DNA from: Streptomyces sp. 378
GTDB lineage: Bacteria; Actinomycetota; Actinomycetes; Streptomycetales; Streptomycetaceae
Direction of reading: 5' to 3'
Assembly: GCF_030124145.1 (NCBI RefSeq)
Contig: NZ_JASKMS010000012.1
Span: 1-64,000 of the forward strand
DNA: 64,000 nt
In this document: positions 1 through 9,142 of the stretch, in pieces
Layout: each line of letters opens with the position of its first letter
How positions within the stretch are numbered: position 1 is the stretch's first letter
Program-made: the position numbers and the translations under genes
The notes under the pieces: generated by a model
Databases searched by the model: none
Seen by the model: the letters and a program-made list of their open reading frames with translations, nothing else
What the model was told of the DNA's origin: nothing

Positions 1-67
1 CGAGCGAAGCCGAGAACGGGGGAGCGTGCCGGGCGTCGCGACGCCGCGGAGATCCATCAGAAGGGGC
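1..67. repeat. Dispersed repeat directly downstream of the LysE gene stop codon
   Basis: Positions 24-69 are identical, in inverted orientation, to 35039-35084, and positions 49-66 recur once more at 35121-35138. The element holds a perfect 14-bp palindrome (GGCGTCGCGACGCC, 32-45) followed by the 18-nt motif GAGATCCATCAGAAGGGG, and it ends at the TAG stop of the minus-strand LysE gene. Positions 1-23 (CGAGCGAAGCCGAGA...) resemble another GC-rich repeat that I recall from Streptomyces intergenic regions; a relative lies inside the kinase gene near 54870. It probably acts as a transcript 3' end structure or is a REP-like element. Confidence 0.75.
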
Positions 68-685
68 CTAGCGCGCCGTGAACGCCAGCTTCGCCCCCAG
101 CGCCACGAACGAGCCCGCGAAGCCCCGCCGCAGCCAGGCCATCACCCGTGGCCGGCCCACCACGTGCCGGCGCACCGACGCCGCCAGCACCCCGTACGCG
201 GCGAACACCACGAAGGTCGCCAGCATGAAGACCCCGCCCAGCCCCGCCATCCGCATCACCGCGTGCGGTTCCCCGGGGCTGACGAACTGGGGCAGGAACG
301 CGAAGAAGAAGATCGTCAGCTTCGGGTTGAGGATGTTGATGAGCACCCCGCGCACGATCACCCGCCGCGCCGACACCTCCGGGGCCGTATCCCGCTCCTC
401 CACCGCGAGCGCCTGCTTGTCCCGCACGGTCGCCCACGCCATGTACAGCAGGTAGGCGACACCCGCGTACTTGAGCACCTGGAACGCGGTCGCACTCGCG
501 TGCAGCAGCGCGGCGACGCCGGTGACCGTGGCCAGCAGGTGCGGGACGATCCCGAGCGTGCAGCCGACGGCCGCGACGACACTCGCGCGCCGCCCCCGGG
601 AGAGCGCGGCGGCGAGGGTGTAGACGACGCCGGTACCCGGCGTGGCGACGACGACAAGGGTGGTCAGCAGGAACGCGATACTCAT
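68..685 (-). CDS. LysE/RhtB family amino acid exporter
   Basis: A 205-residue integral membrane protein of the LysE/RhtB translocator family, which exports amino acids or related metabolites across the cytoplasmic membrane. The N-terminus (MSIAFLLTTLVVVATPGTGV) carries the family's first hydrophobic segment with the conserved proline-glycine turn. The middle has GVLINILNPKLTIFFFAFLP, matching the family's conserved N-P-K motif, and about six hydrophobic segments follow in all. The length is typical. I chose the ATG at 685 because longer in-frame extensions are rich in arginine and proline and do not resemble the family. It is a single gene with no neighbour on the same strand within 500 bases upstream. 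The substrate cannot be read from sequence. Its stop codon abuts the repeat at 1-67. Confidence 0.85.
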   Translation of the reverse strand: MSIAFLLTTLVVVATPGTGVVYTLAAALSRGRRASVVAAVGCTLGIVPHLLATVTGVAALLHASATAFQVLKYAGVAYLLYMAWATVRDKQALAVEERDTAPEVSARRVIVRGVLINILNPKLTIFFFAFLPQFVSPGEPHAVMRMAGLGGVFMLATFVVFAAYGVLAASVRRHVVGRPRVMAWLRRGFAGSFVALGAKLAFTAR

Positions 686-1184
686 GCCGCCACCCTGGCG
701 CGGGCGCCGCCCCGGGCAACAGGACCAATCGGCGCCGGCGCTCCGGGACCACTGCCCCGCGGCCCGAGGACACCAAGGGCTCCGCCGTTCGACACGGTTC
801 TCGCGGCCGAGACCCCGGGCCCTCCGGGGGCGTCGACCGACCAGACCGCCTTGGAGCGTTCCCCGCACGTCGGGGTCGTCGGCGACCTCAACGACGAGCC
901 GTCCGGCGAGGCGTCGGGCCCTGCGGGGCACGGGACTTCGGGACGTGATGAGGCACCCGCCCATCGGGCGCCCCGGGCCCACGGCACGGGGCGACCCCGG
1001 GGACCGGAATCGATCACCCGATGCCCCCGCCGCCCCTGTGGGAGCAGGCGCGGCACCTGGAGGCCGAACGGCGCGGTGTCCGGGCGCCGTTCACGATCAC
1101 GTCCTTCGACACCGTCACCTCGACGTGGAACCGCGCCTCGGACCACACGGCGGTCCACGCCGACCCGGACCCGTGAAACGCGGC
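686..1184 (-). other. Intergenic stretch with decayed coding traces
   Basis: No intact gene is visible between the LysE gene and glyS. On the minus strand two islands keep near-complete G/C third positions: about 1075-1170 (reading ...RFHVEVTVSKDVIVNGARTP) and, after a frame change, about 1015-1075 (DTAPFGLQVPRLLPQ). A third, weaker island lies at 835-905 (LVVEVADDPDVRGTLQGGLVG). The frame changes and lack of a start suggest a decayed gene. I do not recognise its family. Confidence 0.35.
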
Positions 1185-1218
1185 GGTGCCGGGCCCTTCA
1201 GAGGAGGAACCCGGCACC
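1185..1218 (-). terminator. Stem-loop downstream of glyS
   Basis: A perfect 9-bp inverted repeat (GGTGCCGGG ... CCCGGCACC) with a 16-nt loop lies about 20 bases after the glyS stop codon. There is no U-tract, which is usual for Streptomyces terminators. Confidence 0.55.
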
Positions 1219-1237
1219 ATCACGCGGAGAAGGAGGG

Positions 1238-2620
<1,383 letters not shown>

Positions 2621-2754
2621 GGTGCTCTCTTCATTACGACGACGGGCGACGAAGCGAGATGCTTCCAGCGAATGACTCAGGTTACCGGCGGGGGCGCCCC
2701 CTCAATCAAATCGCTCCCCCTGCGGCGTCCTCAAGGCCCCGGTCAGGACGTTTG

Positions 2755-2792
2755 TTGACAACGGTTTCCATATTTGTTGAAAATGACTGTCA
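2755..2792 (+). promoter_or_regulatory. znuA promoter with Zur-like box over the start codon
   Basis: A -35 hexamer TTGACA lies at 2755-2760, and with an 18-nt spacer a -10 GAAAAT lies at 2779-2784, placing the transcript start at about 2791. The 15-bp sequence TGAAAATGACTGTCA at 2778-2792 is an imperfect palindrome of the Zur-box type (TG...CA ends with an A/T-rich core). It covers the -10 and the first base of the znuA ATG. Zinc-bound Zur would therefore block RNA polymerase directly. The layout implies a leaderless znuA mRNA. This is inferred from sequence; the repressor itself is encoded at 5524. Confidence 0.7.
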
Positions 2793-3775
2793 TGAACGTA
2801 CGACGACACCTCATACCCACCGCCCTGGCCTCCGCTCTCGGCATCGGCGCCCTGACCGCCTGCTCCAGCGACAGCGCGGCCTCGGGCAACACGGAGAAGT
2901 TCGACGTCGTCGCGTCGTTCTACCCCATGGCCTTCCTCGCCGAGCAGATCGGCGGCGACCACGCGAACGTCACCAGCCTGACCGAGCCCGGCCAGGAGCC
3001 GCACGACCTGGAGGTCAGCACCAAGCAGCGCGCGCAGCTGGAGGAGGCCGACGCGGCGCTCTACCTCAAGGGCCTCCAGCCCGCCGTCGACGAGGCCGTC
3101 GGCCAGACCGGCATCAAGACGAAGATCGACGCGGCCGGCCTGACCACCCTCGAGGACCACGGCAACACCGAGCACAGCCACGAGGGCGAAGAGGGCCACG
3201 CGGAGGAGGAGGGCCACGCCGAGGAGGAAGGCCACGCCGAGGAGGAGGAGCACGCCCGCGACCCGCACGTCTGGCTGGACCCGGTGAAGTACGCCGAGGT
3301 CGCCGAGGGCGTCGGCAAGGCCTTCGAGAAGGCCGACCCGGATCACGCGGCCGACTACAAGAAGAACACCGCGGCCCTGGTGAAGAAGCTGAACGACCTG
3401 AACGCCGACTTCGAGAACGGCCTGAAGGACACCAAGACCAAGGTCTTCTTCACCAACCACGCCGCCTTCGGCTACCTCGCCGAGCGCTACGGCCTCACCC
3501 AGGAGGCCATCTCCGGCCTCGACCCCGAGAGCGAGCCCAGCGCCGCCCGGATCAGGGAGCTCCAGCAGGAGGCCAAGGCCGACGGCGTCACCACCGTCTT
3601 CTACGAGACACTGGTCTCCGACAAGACCGCGAAGACCCTCGCCCGCGACGCGAAGCTCAAGACCGACGTCCTCGATCCGCTGGAGGGCATCACCGACAAG
3701 TCCCGCGGCGACGACTACTTCCAGGTCATGGAAGCCAACCTCAAGGCCCTGCGCACGGCCCTGGGAGCCAAGTGA
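2792..3775 (+). CDS. znuA: Zinc ABC transporter substrate-binding lipoprotein ZnuA
   Basis: A 327-residue cluster A-I metal-binding lipoprotein that captures zinc outside the membrane for ZnuBC. From the ATG at 2792 the signal sequence ends in a lipobox with Cys (GALTACSS). The mature part starts VVASFYPMAFLAEQIGG and includes the EPGQEPHDLE metal-site histidine. A His/Glu-rich loop follows (three repeats of GHAEEE, about 3190-3250), then DPHVWLDP. A further metal ligand lies in FFTNHAAFGYLA and the last in the GLDPESEPS region. The charged loop is typical of zinc rather than manganese binders. TTG at 2774 and ATG at 2783 are possible earlier starts, but both lie inside the predicted promoter and Zur box, so ATG 2792 is preferred. 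It heads the znuA-znuC-znuB transcription unit. Confidence 0.95.
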   Translation: MNVRRHLIPTALASALGIGALTACSSDSAASGNTEKFDVVASFYPMAFLAEQIGGDHANVTSLTEPGQEPHDLEVSTKQRAQLEEADAALYLKGLQPAVDEAVGQTGIKTKIDAAGLTTLEDHGNTEHSHEGEEGHAEEEGHAEEEGHAEEEEHARDPHVWLDPVKYAEVAEGVGKAFEKADPDHAADYKKNTAALVKKLNDLNADFENGLKDTKTKVFFTNHAAFGYLAERYGLTQEAISGLDPESEPSAARIRELQQEAKADGVTTVFYETLVSDKTAKTLARDAKLKTDVLDPLEGITDKSRGDDYFQVMEANLKALRTALGAK

Positions 3776-3795
3776 CCGATCCATCGGAGGACGGC

Positions 3796-4563
3796 ATGAC
3801 CGAGCCCGTCGTATCCCTGCGCGGCGTCCGCGCCGACCTGGGCTCACGCCCCGTGCTGCGCGGCATCGACCTCACCGTGCGCCGCGGCGAGGTCGTCGCG
3901 CTGCTCGGCGCGAACGGTTCGGGCAAGTCCACGGCCGTGCGCACCATCATCGGCCAGGTGCAGACCGGTGCCGGTGAGATCCGGCTGTTCGGCACGGACC
4001 GCGGACGGTTCCGCGACTGGCACCGCGTGGGCTACGTCCCGCAGCGCACCACGGCCGCCGGCGGCGTGCCCGCCACGGTGACCGAGGTGGTCTCCTCCGG
4101 CCGCCTGTCCCGGGCCCGCTTCGGCATCCTGCGCAAGGCCGACCGCGAGGCCGTACGGGGCGCCCTGGAGCTCGTCGGCATGGCCGACCGGGCCAAGGAC
4201 CCGGTCGACGCCCTCTCCGGCGGCCAGCACCAGCGCGTCCTGATCGCCCGCGCCCTCGCCTCCGAACCCGAGCTGCTGATCATGGACGAGCCGATGGCCG
4301 GTGTCGACCTGGCCAGCCAGGAGGTCCTCGCGCACACCCTCACCGAGCAGGTCTCGCGGGGGACGACGGTGCTGCTCGTGCTGCACGAACTGGGCCCGCT
4401 GGAGCCCCTCATCGACCGGGCGGTCGTCCTGCGCGACGGCTGCGTCGTGCACGACGGGCCGCCCCCGAAGGCCGTCGGACAGCACGCCCTGCCCGGCCAC
4501 GACCACGTGCACCCGCACGCACCGGCGGGCGCCGAACCGATCCGCACGGGACTGCTGAGCTGA
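3796..4563 (+). CDS. znuC: Zinc ABC transporter ATP-binding protein ZnuC
   Basis: A 255-residue cytoplasmic ATPase that powers zinc import. Walker A is GANGSGKST, the Q-loop lies near YVPQR, the ABC signature is LSGGQHQRV, Walker B is LLIMDEPMAGVD, and the switch histidine is in LVLHELG. The C-terminus is histidine-rich (GQHALPGHDHVHPHAP), which is common in metal transporters. ATG 3796 is preceded by GGAGG at 3786-3790. It begins 20 bases after znuA, and its TGA stop overlaps the znuB ATG (TGATG), so translation is probably coupled. Expression should follow the Zur-controlled znuA promoter. Confidence 0.94.
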   Translation: MTEPVVSLRGVRADLGSRPVLRGIDLTVRRGEVVALLGANGSGKSTAVRTIIGQVQTGAGEIRLFGTDRGRFRDWHRVGYVPQRTTAAGGVPATVTEVVSSGRLSRARFGILRKADREAVRGALELVGMADRAKDPVDALSGGQHQRVLIARALASEPELLIMDEPMAGVDLASQEVLAHTLTEQVSRGTTVLLVLHELGPLEPLIDRAVVLRDGCVVHDGPPPKAVGQHALPGHDHVHPHAPAGAEPIRTGLLS

Positions 4564-5465
4564 TGGACTTCCTCGACTACGCCTTCATGCAGCGTGCCCT
4601 GCTCGCCGCCGTCCTGGTCGGCATCACGGCCCCCGCGGTGGGGATCTACCTGGTCCAGCGCCGCCAGGCCCTGATGGGCGACGGCATCGGCCACGTGGCG
4701 ATGACCGGCGTCGGCCTCGGCTTCCTGCTGTCCTGGTCCCCGGTGTGGATGGCGACGCTCGTCTCCGTCCTCGGCGCGGTCCTCATGGAGCTGATCCGCT
4801 GGTACGGCAAGACCCGCGGCGACGTCGCCCTGGCGATGCTGTTCTACGGCGGCATGGCCGGCGGTGTGATGTTCATCAACCTCGCGCCGACGGGCTCCAG
4901 CGCCAACCTGACGTCATACCTGTTCGGCTCCCTGTCGACGGTGTCCGAGTCGGACGTCACGGCGATCTGCGTGCTGGCCGCCTTCGTCGTGCTGGTCACC
5001 CTGGGCCTGCGGCGGCAGCTGTTCGCGGTCAGCCAGGACGAGGAGTTCGCCCGCGTGACGGGCCTGCCGGTGCGGGCCTTGAACCTGCTGACGGCGATCA
5101 CCGCGGCCGTCACGGTGACGGTGGCGATGCGGGTGGTCGGCCTGCTGCTGGTCAGCGCGCTGATGGTGGTGCCGGTCGCCGCCGCCCAGCAGATCGCCCG
5201 CAGCTTCGCCGTCACGTTCGCGATCGCCGTCGCCATCGGCGTGAGCGTGACGATCGGCGGCACCATGACCTCGTACTACCAGGACGTGCCGCCCGGTGCG
5301 ACGATCGTGCTGCTGACCATCGGCGCGTTCCTCGTGCTGACGGCACTCGCGGCCCCACTGGCCCGTCGCCGCGCCCGTGCGGCGGCGGCCGCGCACACCC
5401 CGGCAGACCCGGCCGAGTGCGCGATTCCGGGCAGCCGGGAGGCGGCCGACGAAGTCGGCGTCTGA
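4563..5465 (+). CDS. znuB: Zinc ABC transporter permease ZnuB
   Basis: A 300-residue membrane permease of the ABC-3 (zinc/manganese) family. The N-terminus MDFLDYAFMQRALLAAVLVG and segment QRRQALMGDGIGHVAMTGVG are characteristic; the latter holds the conserved D-x-x-x-H loop that contacts the ATPase. Eight to nine hydrophobic segments are visible, ending at about residue 270, followed by a charged cytoplasmic tail. The start overlaps the znuC stop by one base. It is last in the uptake operon, and zur follows 58 bases later with its own apparent promoter. Confidence 0.94.
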   Translation: MDFLDYAFMQRALLAAVLVGITAPAVGIYLVQRRQALMGDGIGHVAMTGVGLGFLLSWSPVWMATLVSVLGAVLMELIRWYGKTRGDVALAMLFYGGMAGGVMFINLAPTGSSANLTSYLFGSLSTVSESDVTAICVLAAFVVLVTLGLRRQLFAVSQDEEFARVTGLPVRALNLLTAITAAVTVTVAMRVVGLLLVSALMVVPVAAAQQIARSFAVTFAIAVAIGVSVTIGGTMTSYYQDVPPGATIVLLTIGAFLVLTALAAPLARRRARAAAAAHTPADPAECAIPGSREAADEVGV

Positions 5466-5499
5466 CCGCTCCCGTCCCGGGCTGGCACAATGGCCCGGG
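5462..5499 (+). promoter_or_regulatory. Candidate zur promoter with inverted repeat
   Basis: CTGACC (5462-5467) and CACAAT (5486-5491), 18 bases apart, form a plausible -35/-10 pair upstream of zur. The -10 sits within a perfect 7-bp inverted repeat CCCGGGC/GCCCGGG (5476-5482 and 5493-5499). The repeat could end znu transcripts or act as an operator. This would let zur be made independently of the zinc-repressed znu promoter. Confidence 0.4.
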
Positions 5500-5523
5500 C
5501 AAGGCAGACGTGAGGAGGCAACG

Positions 5524-5943
5524 GTGACGACCGCTGGACCGTCCGTGAAGGGCCGCGCCACCAAGCAGCGGGCCGCTGTGTCGGCGGCCCTGCAGGAGGT
5601 CGACGAGTTCCGCAGCGCGCAGGAACTGCACGACATGCTCAAGCACAAGGGCGACTCGGTCGGGCTCACCACGGTCTACCGCACCCTGCAGTCCCTGGCC
5701 GACGCCGGTGAGGTCGACGTCCTGCGCACCGCGGACGGCGAGTCCGTCTACCGCCGTTGCTCCACCGACGACCATCACCACCACCTCGTCTGCCGCGGCT
5801 GCGGCAAGGCCGTCGAGGTCGAGGGCCCGGCCGTGGAGAAGTGGGCCGAGGCCATCGCCGCCGAGCACGGCTATGTGAACGTGGCCCACACGGTGGAGAT
5901 CTTCGGCACGTGTGCGGATTGTGCGGCTGCCTCCGGCGGTTGA
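5524..5943 (+). CDS. zur: Zinc uptake regulator Zur (Fur family)
   Basis: A 139-residue Fur-family repressor that binds DNA when zinc is bound. The winged helix carries the recognition helix SVGLTTVYRTLQSL. The dimerisation half has STDDHHHHLVCRGCGKAVEV with metal-ligand histidines and a CxxC pair, and the second CxxC (CADC) is near the C-terminus; these four Cys form the structural zinc site. The GTG at 5524 is chosen because GAGGAGG lies 7-13 bases upstream and the length equals that of known Streptomyces Zur. Its place directly after znuACB and the Zur-like box at 2778-2792 fix the role as zinc rather than iron regulator. Confidence 0.94.
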   Translation: MTTAGPSVKGRATKQRAAVSAALQEVDEFRSAQELHDMLKHKGDSVGLTTVYRTLQSLADAGEVDVLRTADGESVYRRCSTDDHHHHLVCRGCGKAVEVEGPAVEKWAEAIAAEHGYVNVAHTVEIFGTCADCAAASGG

Positions 5944-5970
5944 GCCGATCCTCGCCGTGGGGGTGGGGAT

Positions 5971-6101
5971 TCGTCGTCGGCCGCGGGTGTGTGTGGGGGG
6001 GCGTTCGCGCAGTTCCCCGCGCCCCTGAGGAGAGTGGCGCGTCGTCGTCCACCGCTGCGGGTGTGTGTGGGGGCCGTTCGCGCAGTTCCCCGCGCCCCTG
6101 A
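5971..6101. repeat. Two tandem copies of a GC-rich dispersed repeat
   Basis: Two units of about 60 bases, 73 bases apart, share a G/T-rich run followed by an identical 26-nt core (6003-6028 and 6076-6101) that includes CGCGCAGTTCCCCGCGCCCC. I recall this core as an abundant intergenic repeat of Streptomyces. It fills most of the 317-base gap (5944-6260) between the convergent zur and uppS genes, where no gene is seen. It may serve as a bidirectional 3' end structure. Confidence 0.75.
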
Positions 6102-6260
6102 CGTGCTGCGGAGGCGCATGTCTCGCCGGGCGCCCGGGACCGGGGCTCCTCTGGGAAGGCGTCGGTGCACCGAGGTGTGCCGACGGCAGTGGAAACCATG
6201 CCGCAGGACGCCGCCGCTGTGGCCCGGCTGCCGCCCGAGGGGCCGCCGGGCCTCGGCGTG

Positions 6261-7094
6261 CTACGGCTGGTCGCCCTCCATGGCCAGCAGTTCCTCGTTC
6301 GGGATGGCACCGCCGAAGCGCCGGTCCCGCGAGGCGAACTCCAGGCAGGCCCGCCACAGGTCACGCCGGTCGAAGTCCGGCCACAGCACGTCCTGGAAGA
6401 CCATCTCGGCGTAGGCGCTCTGCCAGATCAGGTAGTTGGAGGTGCGCTGCTCGCCGCTGGGGCGCAGGAACAGGTCCACGTCCGGCATGTCCGGGTAGTA
6501 CAGGTACTTCGCGAAGGTCTTCTCACTGACCTTCGACGGGTCGAGCTTTCCGCTCTTCACGTCCTCCGCCATCGCCTGGGCGGCGTCGGCGATCTCGGCG
6601 CGGCCCCCGTAGTTCATGCAGAAGTACAGGGTCAGCCGGTCGTTGTCCTTGGTCTGCTCCTGGGCGACCTGGAGCTCCTTGGCGACCGAGCGCCACAGCT
6701 TGGGCATACGGCCCACCCAGCGCACCCGGATGCCCAGCTCGTCGAGCTGGTCGCGGGTCTTGCGGATGAAGTCCCGGTTGAAGTTCATCAGGAAGCGCAC
6801 CTCGTCCGGCGACCGCTTCCAGTTCTCGGTGGAGAAGGCGTACAGCGAGATGGCGCCCACGCCCATCTCGATGGCCCCCTGGAGCACGTCCAGCACGCGC
6901 TCGGCGCCGACCTTGTGCCCCTCGGTGCGCGGCAGACCCCGTTCCTTGGCCCAGCGACCGTTGCCGTCCATGACGATGGCCACATGGCGCGGTACGAGTT
7001 CCCCGGGGAATCTCGGGGGCCGCGCGCCGGACGGGTGCGGCTCCGGCGTCCTGTACTCCCGGCGCTGGCGCCCCAGGATCCCGCGTACGGCCAT
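6261..7094 (-). CDS. uppS: Isoprenyl transferase (undecaprenyl diphosphate synthase family)
   Basis: A 277-residue cis-prenyltransferase that extends allylic diphosphates with isopentenyl diphosphate to make the polyprenyl carrier lipid for wall synthesis. Conserved elements are [20 protein letters not shown] (catalytic Asp-Gly-Asn-Gly-Arg-Trp), [20 protein letters not shown], and the substrate-binding segment [20 protein letters not shown] near the C-terminus. ATG 7092-7094 gives the family's usual basic N-terminus. Streptomyces carry more than one homologue, so the chain length is not certain. recO lies 59 bases upstream on the same strand, and the two are probably cotranscribed. Confidence 0.93.
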   Translation of the reverse strand: MAVRGILGRQRREYRTPEPHPSGARPPRFPGELVPRHVAIVMDGNGRWAKERGLPRTEGHKVGAERVLDVLQGAIEMGVGAISLYAFSTENWKRSPDEVRFLMNFNRDFIRKTRDQLDELGIRVRWVGRMPKLWRSVAKELQVAQEQTKDNDRLTLYFCMNYGGRAEIADAAQAMAEDVKSGKLDPSKVSEKTFAKYLYYPDMPDVDLFLRPSGEQRTSNYLIWQSAYAEMVFQDVLWPDFDRRDLWRACLEFASRDRRFGGAIPNEELLAMEGDQP

Positions 7095-7153
7095 GTGTTT
7101 CTCGTCTCCTCGTGCTCGCTTGCTTCTCTGGTGCTCTGTGCCGGCTGCTCGCG

Positions 7154-7900
7154 CTACTTCTCGACGTAGCGCAGGGAGCGCAGCCCGCGCTCCATGTGCC
7201 AGTGCAGATACGCGGACACCAGCCCGCTGCCCTCCCGGACGTGGCGCGCCTCGCACGCGTCCGCGGTCTCCCAGTCTCCCGTAAGCAGGGCACCGAGGAG
7301 TTCCAGGGCCTGGGGCGAGGGTACGACGCTGCCGGGCACCCGGCAGTCCCCGCAGACGGAACCGCCCGACGCGACCGAGAAGAACCGGTTGGGCCCGGGC
7401 ATCCCGCACTTCGCGCAGTCGGTGAAGCTCGGGGCGTATCCGTTGACGGCGAGGGAGCGGAGCAGGAACGCGTCGAGCACGAGATGCGGCGCGTGCTCCC
7501 CCCGGGCCAGGGTCCGCAGTGCGCCGACCAGCAGCAGGTACTGCTGCACGGCCGGCTCCCCCTCGTGGTCGGTGAACCGCTCGGCGGTCTCCAGCATGAC
7601 GGTCCCGGCCGTGTACCGTGCGTAGTCGCTCACGATGGCGCCGCCGTACGGCGCGATGGTCTCGCTCTGGGTGCACAGCGGCAGGCCGCGCCCGACCAGC
7701 TCGCTCCCCTTGGCGAAGAACTGCACGTCGACGTGGGAGAACGGCTCGAGACGCGCCCCGAACTTCGACTTCGTCCGGCGCACGCCCCGGGCCACCGCGC
7801 GGACCCGTCCGTGACCGCGCGTGAGCAGCGTGATGATCCGGTCCGCCTCACCCAGCTTCTGGGTGCGCAGCACGATGCCGTCGTCGCGGAACAGACTCAT
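7154..7900 (-). CDS. recO: DNA repair protein RecO
   Basis: A 248-residue recombination mediator that, with RecR, loads RecA onto SSB-coated single-stranded DNA in the RecFOR pathway. The N-terminal OB fold starts [20 protein letters not shown] and continues [21 protein letters not shown] helical domain follows, and a zinc finger made of CAKCG and CGDC sits at about residues 150-180. The length and layout are standard. It is the first gene of a likely recO-uppS unit. Confidence 0.94.
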   Translation of the reverse strand: MSLFRDDGIVLRTQKLGEADRIITLLTRGHGRVRAVARGVRRTKSKFGARLEPFSHVDVQFFAKGSELVGRGLPLCTQSETIAPYGGAIVSDYARYTAGTVMLETAERFTDHEGEPAVQQYLLLVGALRTLARGEHAPHLVLDAFLLRSLAVNGYAPSFTDCAKCGMPGPNRFFSVASGGSVCGDCRVPGSVVPSPQALELLGALLTGDWETADACEARHVREGSGLVSAYLHWHMERGLRSLRYVEK

Positions 7901-7926
7901 GGAGCCATTCTGGCAGGGTCGTCACG

Positions 7927-8142
7927 TCAAGGGACCTCGCCCCTGCTGCGGGCGTTGGCGTACGCGGTGGCCGCGCGCAGCCGCTCGGCCGGGGTGGCGT
8001 GCCGGACGGCACCGGGGTCGGCGTCCCACTCCTTGCCGCCGCCGTACGGCCGCAACTGCACGTAGGGCCCCTCATGCCCCATCACGATGCCGATGCGACC
8101 GCTGCGGGTGTCCACGACGTACGCGCCGACCGGAGGCTTCAT
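7927..8142 (-). CDS. Small hypothetical protein, coupled to 8139-8345
   Basis: A 71-residue protein starting MKPPVGAYVVDTRSGRIGIV with GHEGPYVQLRPYGGGKEWD in the middle. It looks like a small beta-rich fold (short SH3-like strands around V-D-x-x-x-G-R-x-G and P-Y-V-Q-L-R-P), but I do not recognise a named family. The ATG overlaps the upstream gene's stop (ATGA at 8142-8139), so the two proteins are probably translated together in similar amounts. Third positions are strongly G/C, supporting a real gene. No transporter, kinase or helix-turn-helix is encoded next to it. Confidence 0.72.
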   Translation of the reverse strand: MKPPVGAYVVDTRSGRIGIVMGHEGPYVQLRPYGGGKEWDADPGAVRHATPAERLRAATAYANARSRGEVP

Positions 8143-8345
8143 CGCGGCACCGCCACGAGCCGACCGGCGGTCCGCACGCGGTTCCGGCCCGATCCGAGGA
8201 GCGGGCAGGGCGCTTCCCGCACAAGACTCTCCGGGTCGAGCCCCGATGAGTGCAAGTTCATTCCGGCCTTGGTGAGTTCTGCCCGCAATTCTTTCACCGC
8301 GTCCTCCGCTTCTTCGGCGCAGAGCGCCGAGTGTCGTGCCTCCAC
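8139..8345 (-). CDS. Small hypothetical protein, first of a coupled pair
   Basis: A 68-residue protein starting MEARHSALCAEEAEDAVKEL. The first half is a predicted amphipathic helix rich in Ala, Glu and Arg, followed by GLDPESLVREAPCPLLGSGR and a basic tail. A strong ribosome binding site (AGGAGG, 8360-8355) lies 9 bases before the GTG start, so this gene rather than its partner sets translation of the pair. The stop overlaps the start of the 71-residue gene. I recall similar pairs in Streptomyces genomes without an assigned function. Confidence 0.72.
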   Translation of the reverse strand: MEARHSALCAEEAEDAVKELRAELTKAGMNLHSSGLDPESLVREAPCPLLGSGRNRVRTAGRLVAVPR

Positions 8346-8554
8346 CGTGCTCCCCCTCCTTTCGCGGTTTCACTCTTCGCATCTCTTCGGTCACGCTCCG
8401 CGTCTACACTCGGGAAGGGTCTGTGTCGTACAACTGCGGCGCGGCACAAAGGGGTTCGGCACGCGGTGCGGCAAAGCGGCCTGTCGGCGGGCTTTTCGCG
8501 GAAAGGCCGGTGCCGGCAAGAGGTGGGCCGGCGACCCGTTGAGACAATCCGGTC

Positions 8555-9076
8555 GTGGAAACATCGAAGGGGCACTCGAAGCCGGAATGGGGCATGCGCC
8601 CCGCGCGGCCGACGGATGTCGAGGCGATCGCGGATCTGCGGGCCGTGGTGATGCGGCCGGACCTGGAGCGGCTGGGCCGCTATGACGAACACCGGGTCAG
8701 GCAGCGCCTGCGGGACGGCTTCGCCGCTCGGCACACGTCGATCATCACGACCGGCGGCGCCTTCGCGGGCAGCGTCTCCCTGCGCCCGTCCGGGACCGGT
8801 CACTGGCTGGAGCACTTCTACCTCGTTCCGGCGCTCCAGGGCCGCGGGGTCGGTTCGGCGGTCCTGCGCACCCTGCTGGACAGGACGGACTCCACCGGCG
8901 ACCTCGTCCGCCTGAACGTCCTGCGCCGCAGTCCGGCCCGCCACCTCTACGAACGGCACGGCTTCACGGTGGACACCCAGGACGCGATCGACGTCTTCAT
9001 GGTGCGGCCGCCGACGGGCCGGCGCAGGGGAACGGGCGGGCCTTCGCGCCGGGCCCCGTCTGCGGGCCTGGGGTAA
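8555..9076 (+). CDS. GNAT family N-acetyltransferase
   Basis: A 173-residue GNAT acetyltransferase that moves an acetyl group from acetyl-CoA to an unknown amine. The N-terminal part has MRPARPTDVEAIADLRAVVM; the acetyl-CoA pocket is LVPALQGRGVGSAVLRTLLD, matching the Q/R-x-x-G-x-G/A motif; and the C-terminal LYERHGFTVD is the typical final strand. A basic, disordered tail (RRRGTGGPSRRAPSAG) is extra. The GTG at 8555 lies 7 bases after a -10-like GACAAT (8543-8548), suggesting a leaderless message. It stands alone, with a secreted peptidase 66 bases downstream. Confidence 0.87.
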   Translation: METSKGHSKPEWGMRPARPTDVEAIADLRAVVMRPDLERLGRYDEHRVRQRLRDGFAARHTSIITTGGAFAGSVSLRPSGTGHWLEHFYLVPALQGRGVGSAVLRTLLDRTDSTGDLVRLNVLRRSPARHLYERHGFTVDTQDAIDVFMVRPPTGRRRGTGGPSRRAPSAGLG

Positions 9077-9142
9077 TCCCCCGCACACATCAGGCGGTTA
9101 CCCGGATGTGGTCCGCCGCCGGGTTCGGCCAGGCTGCTGCGC

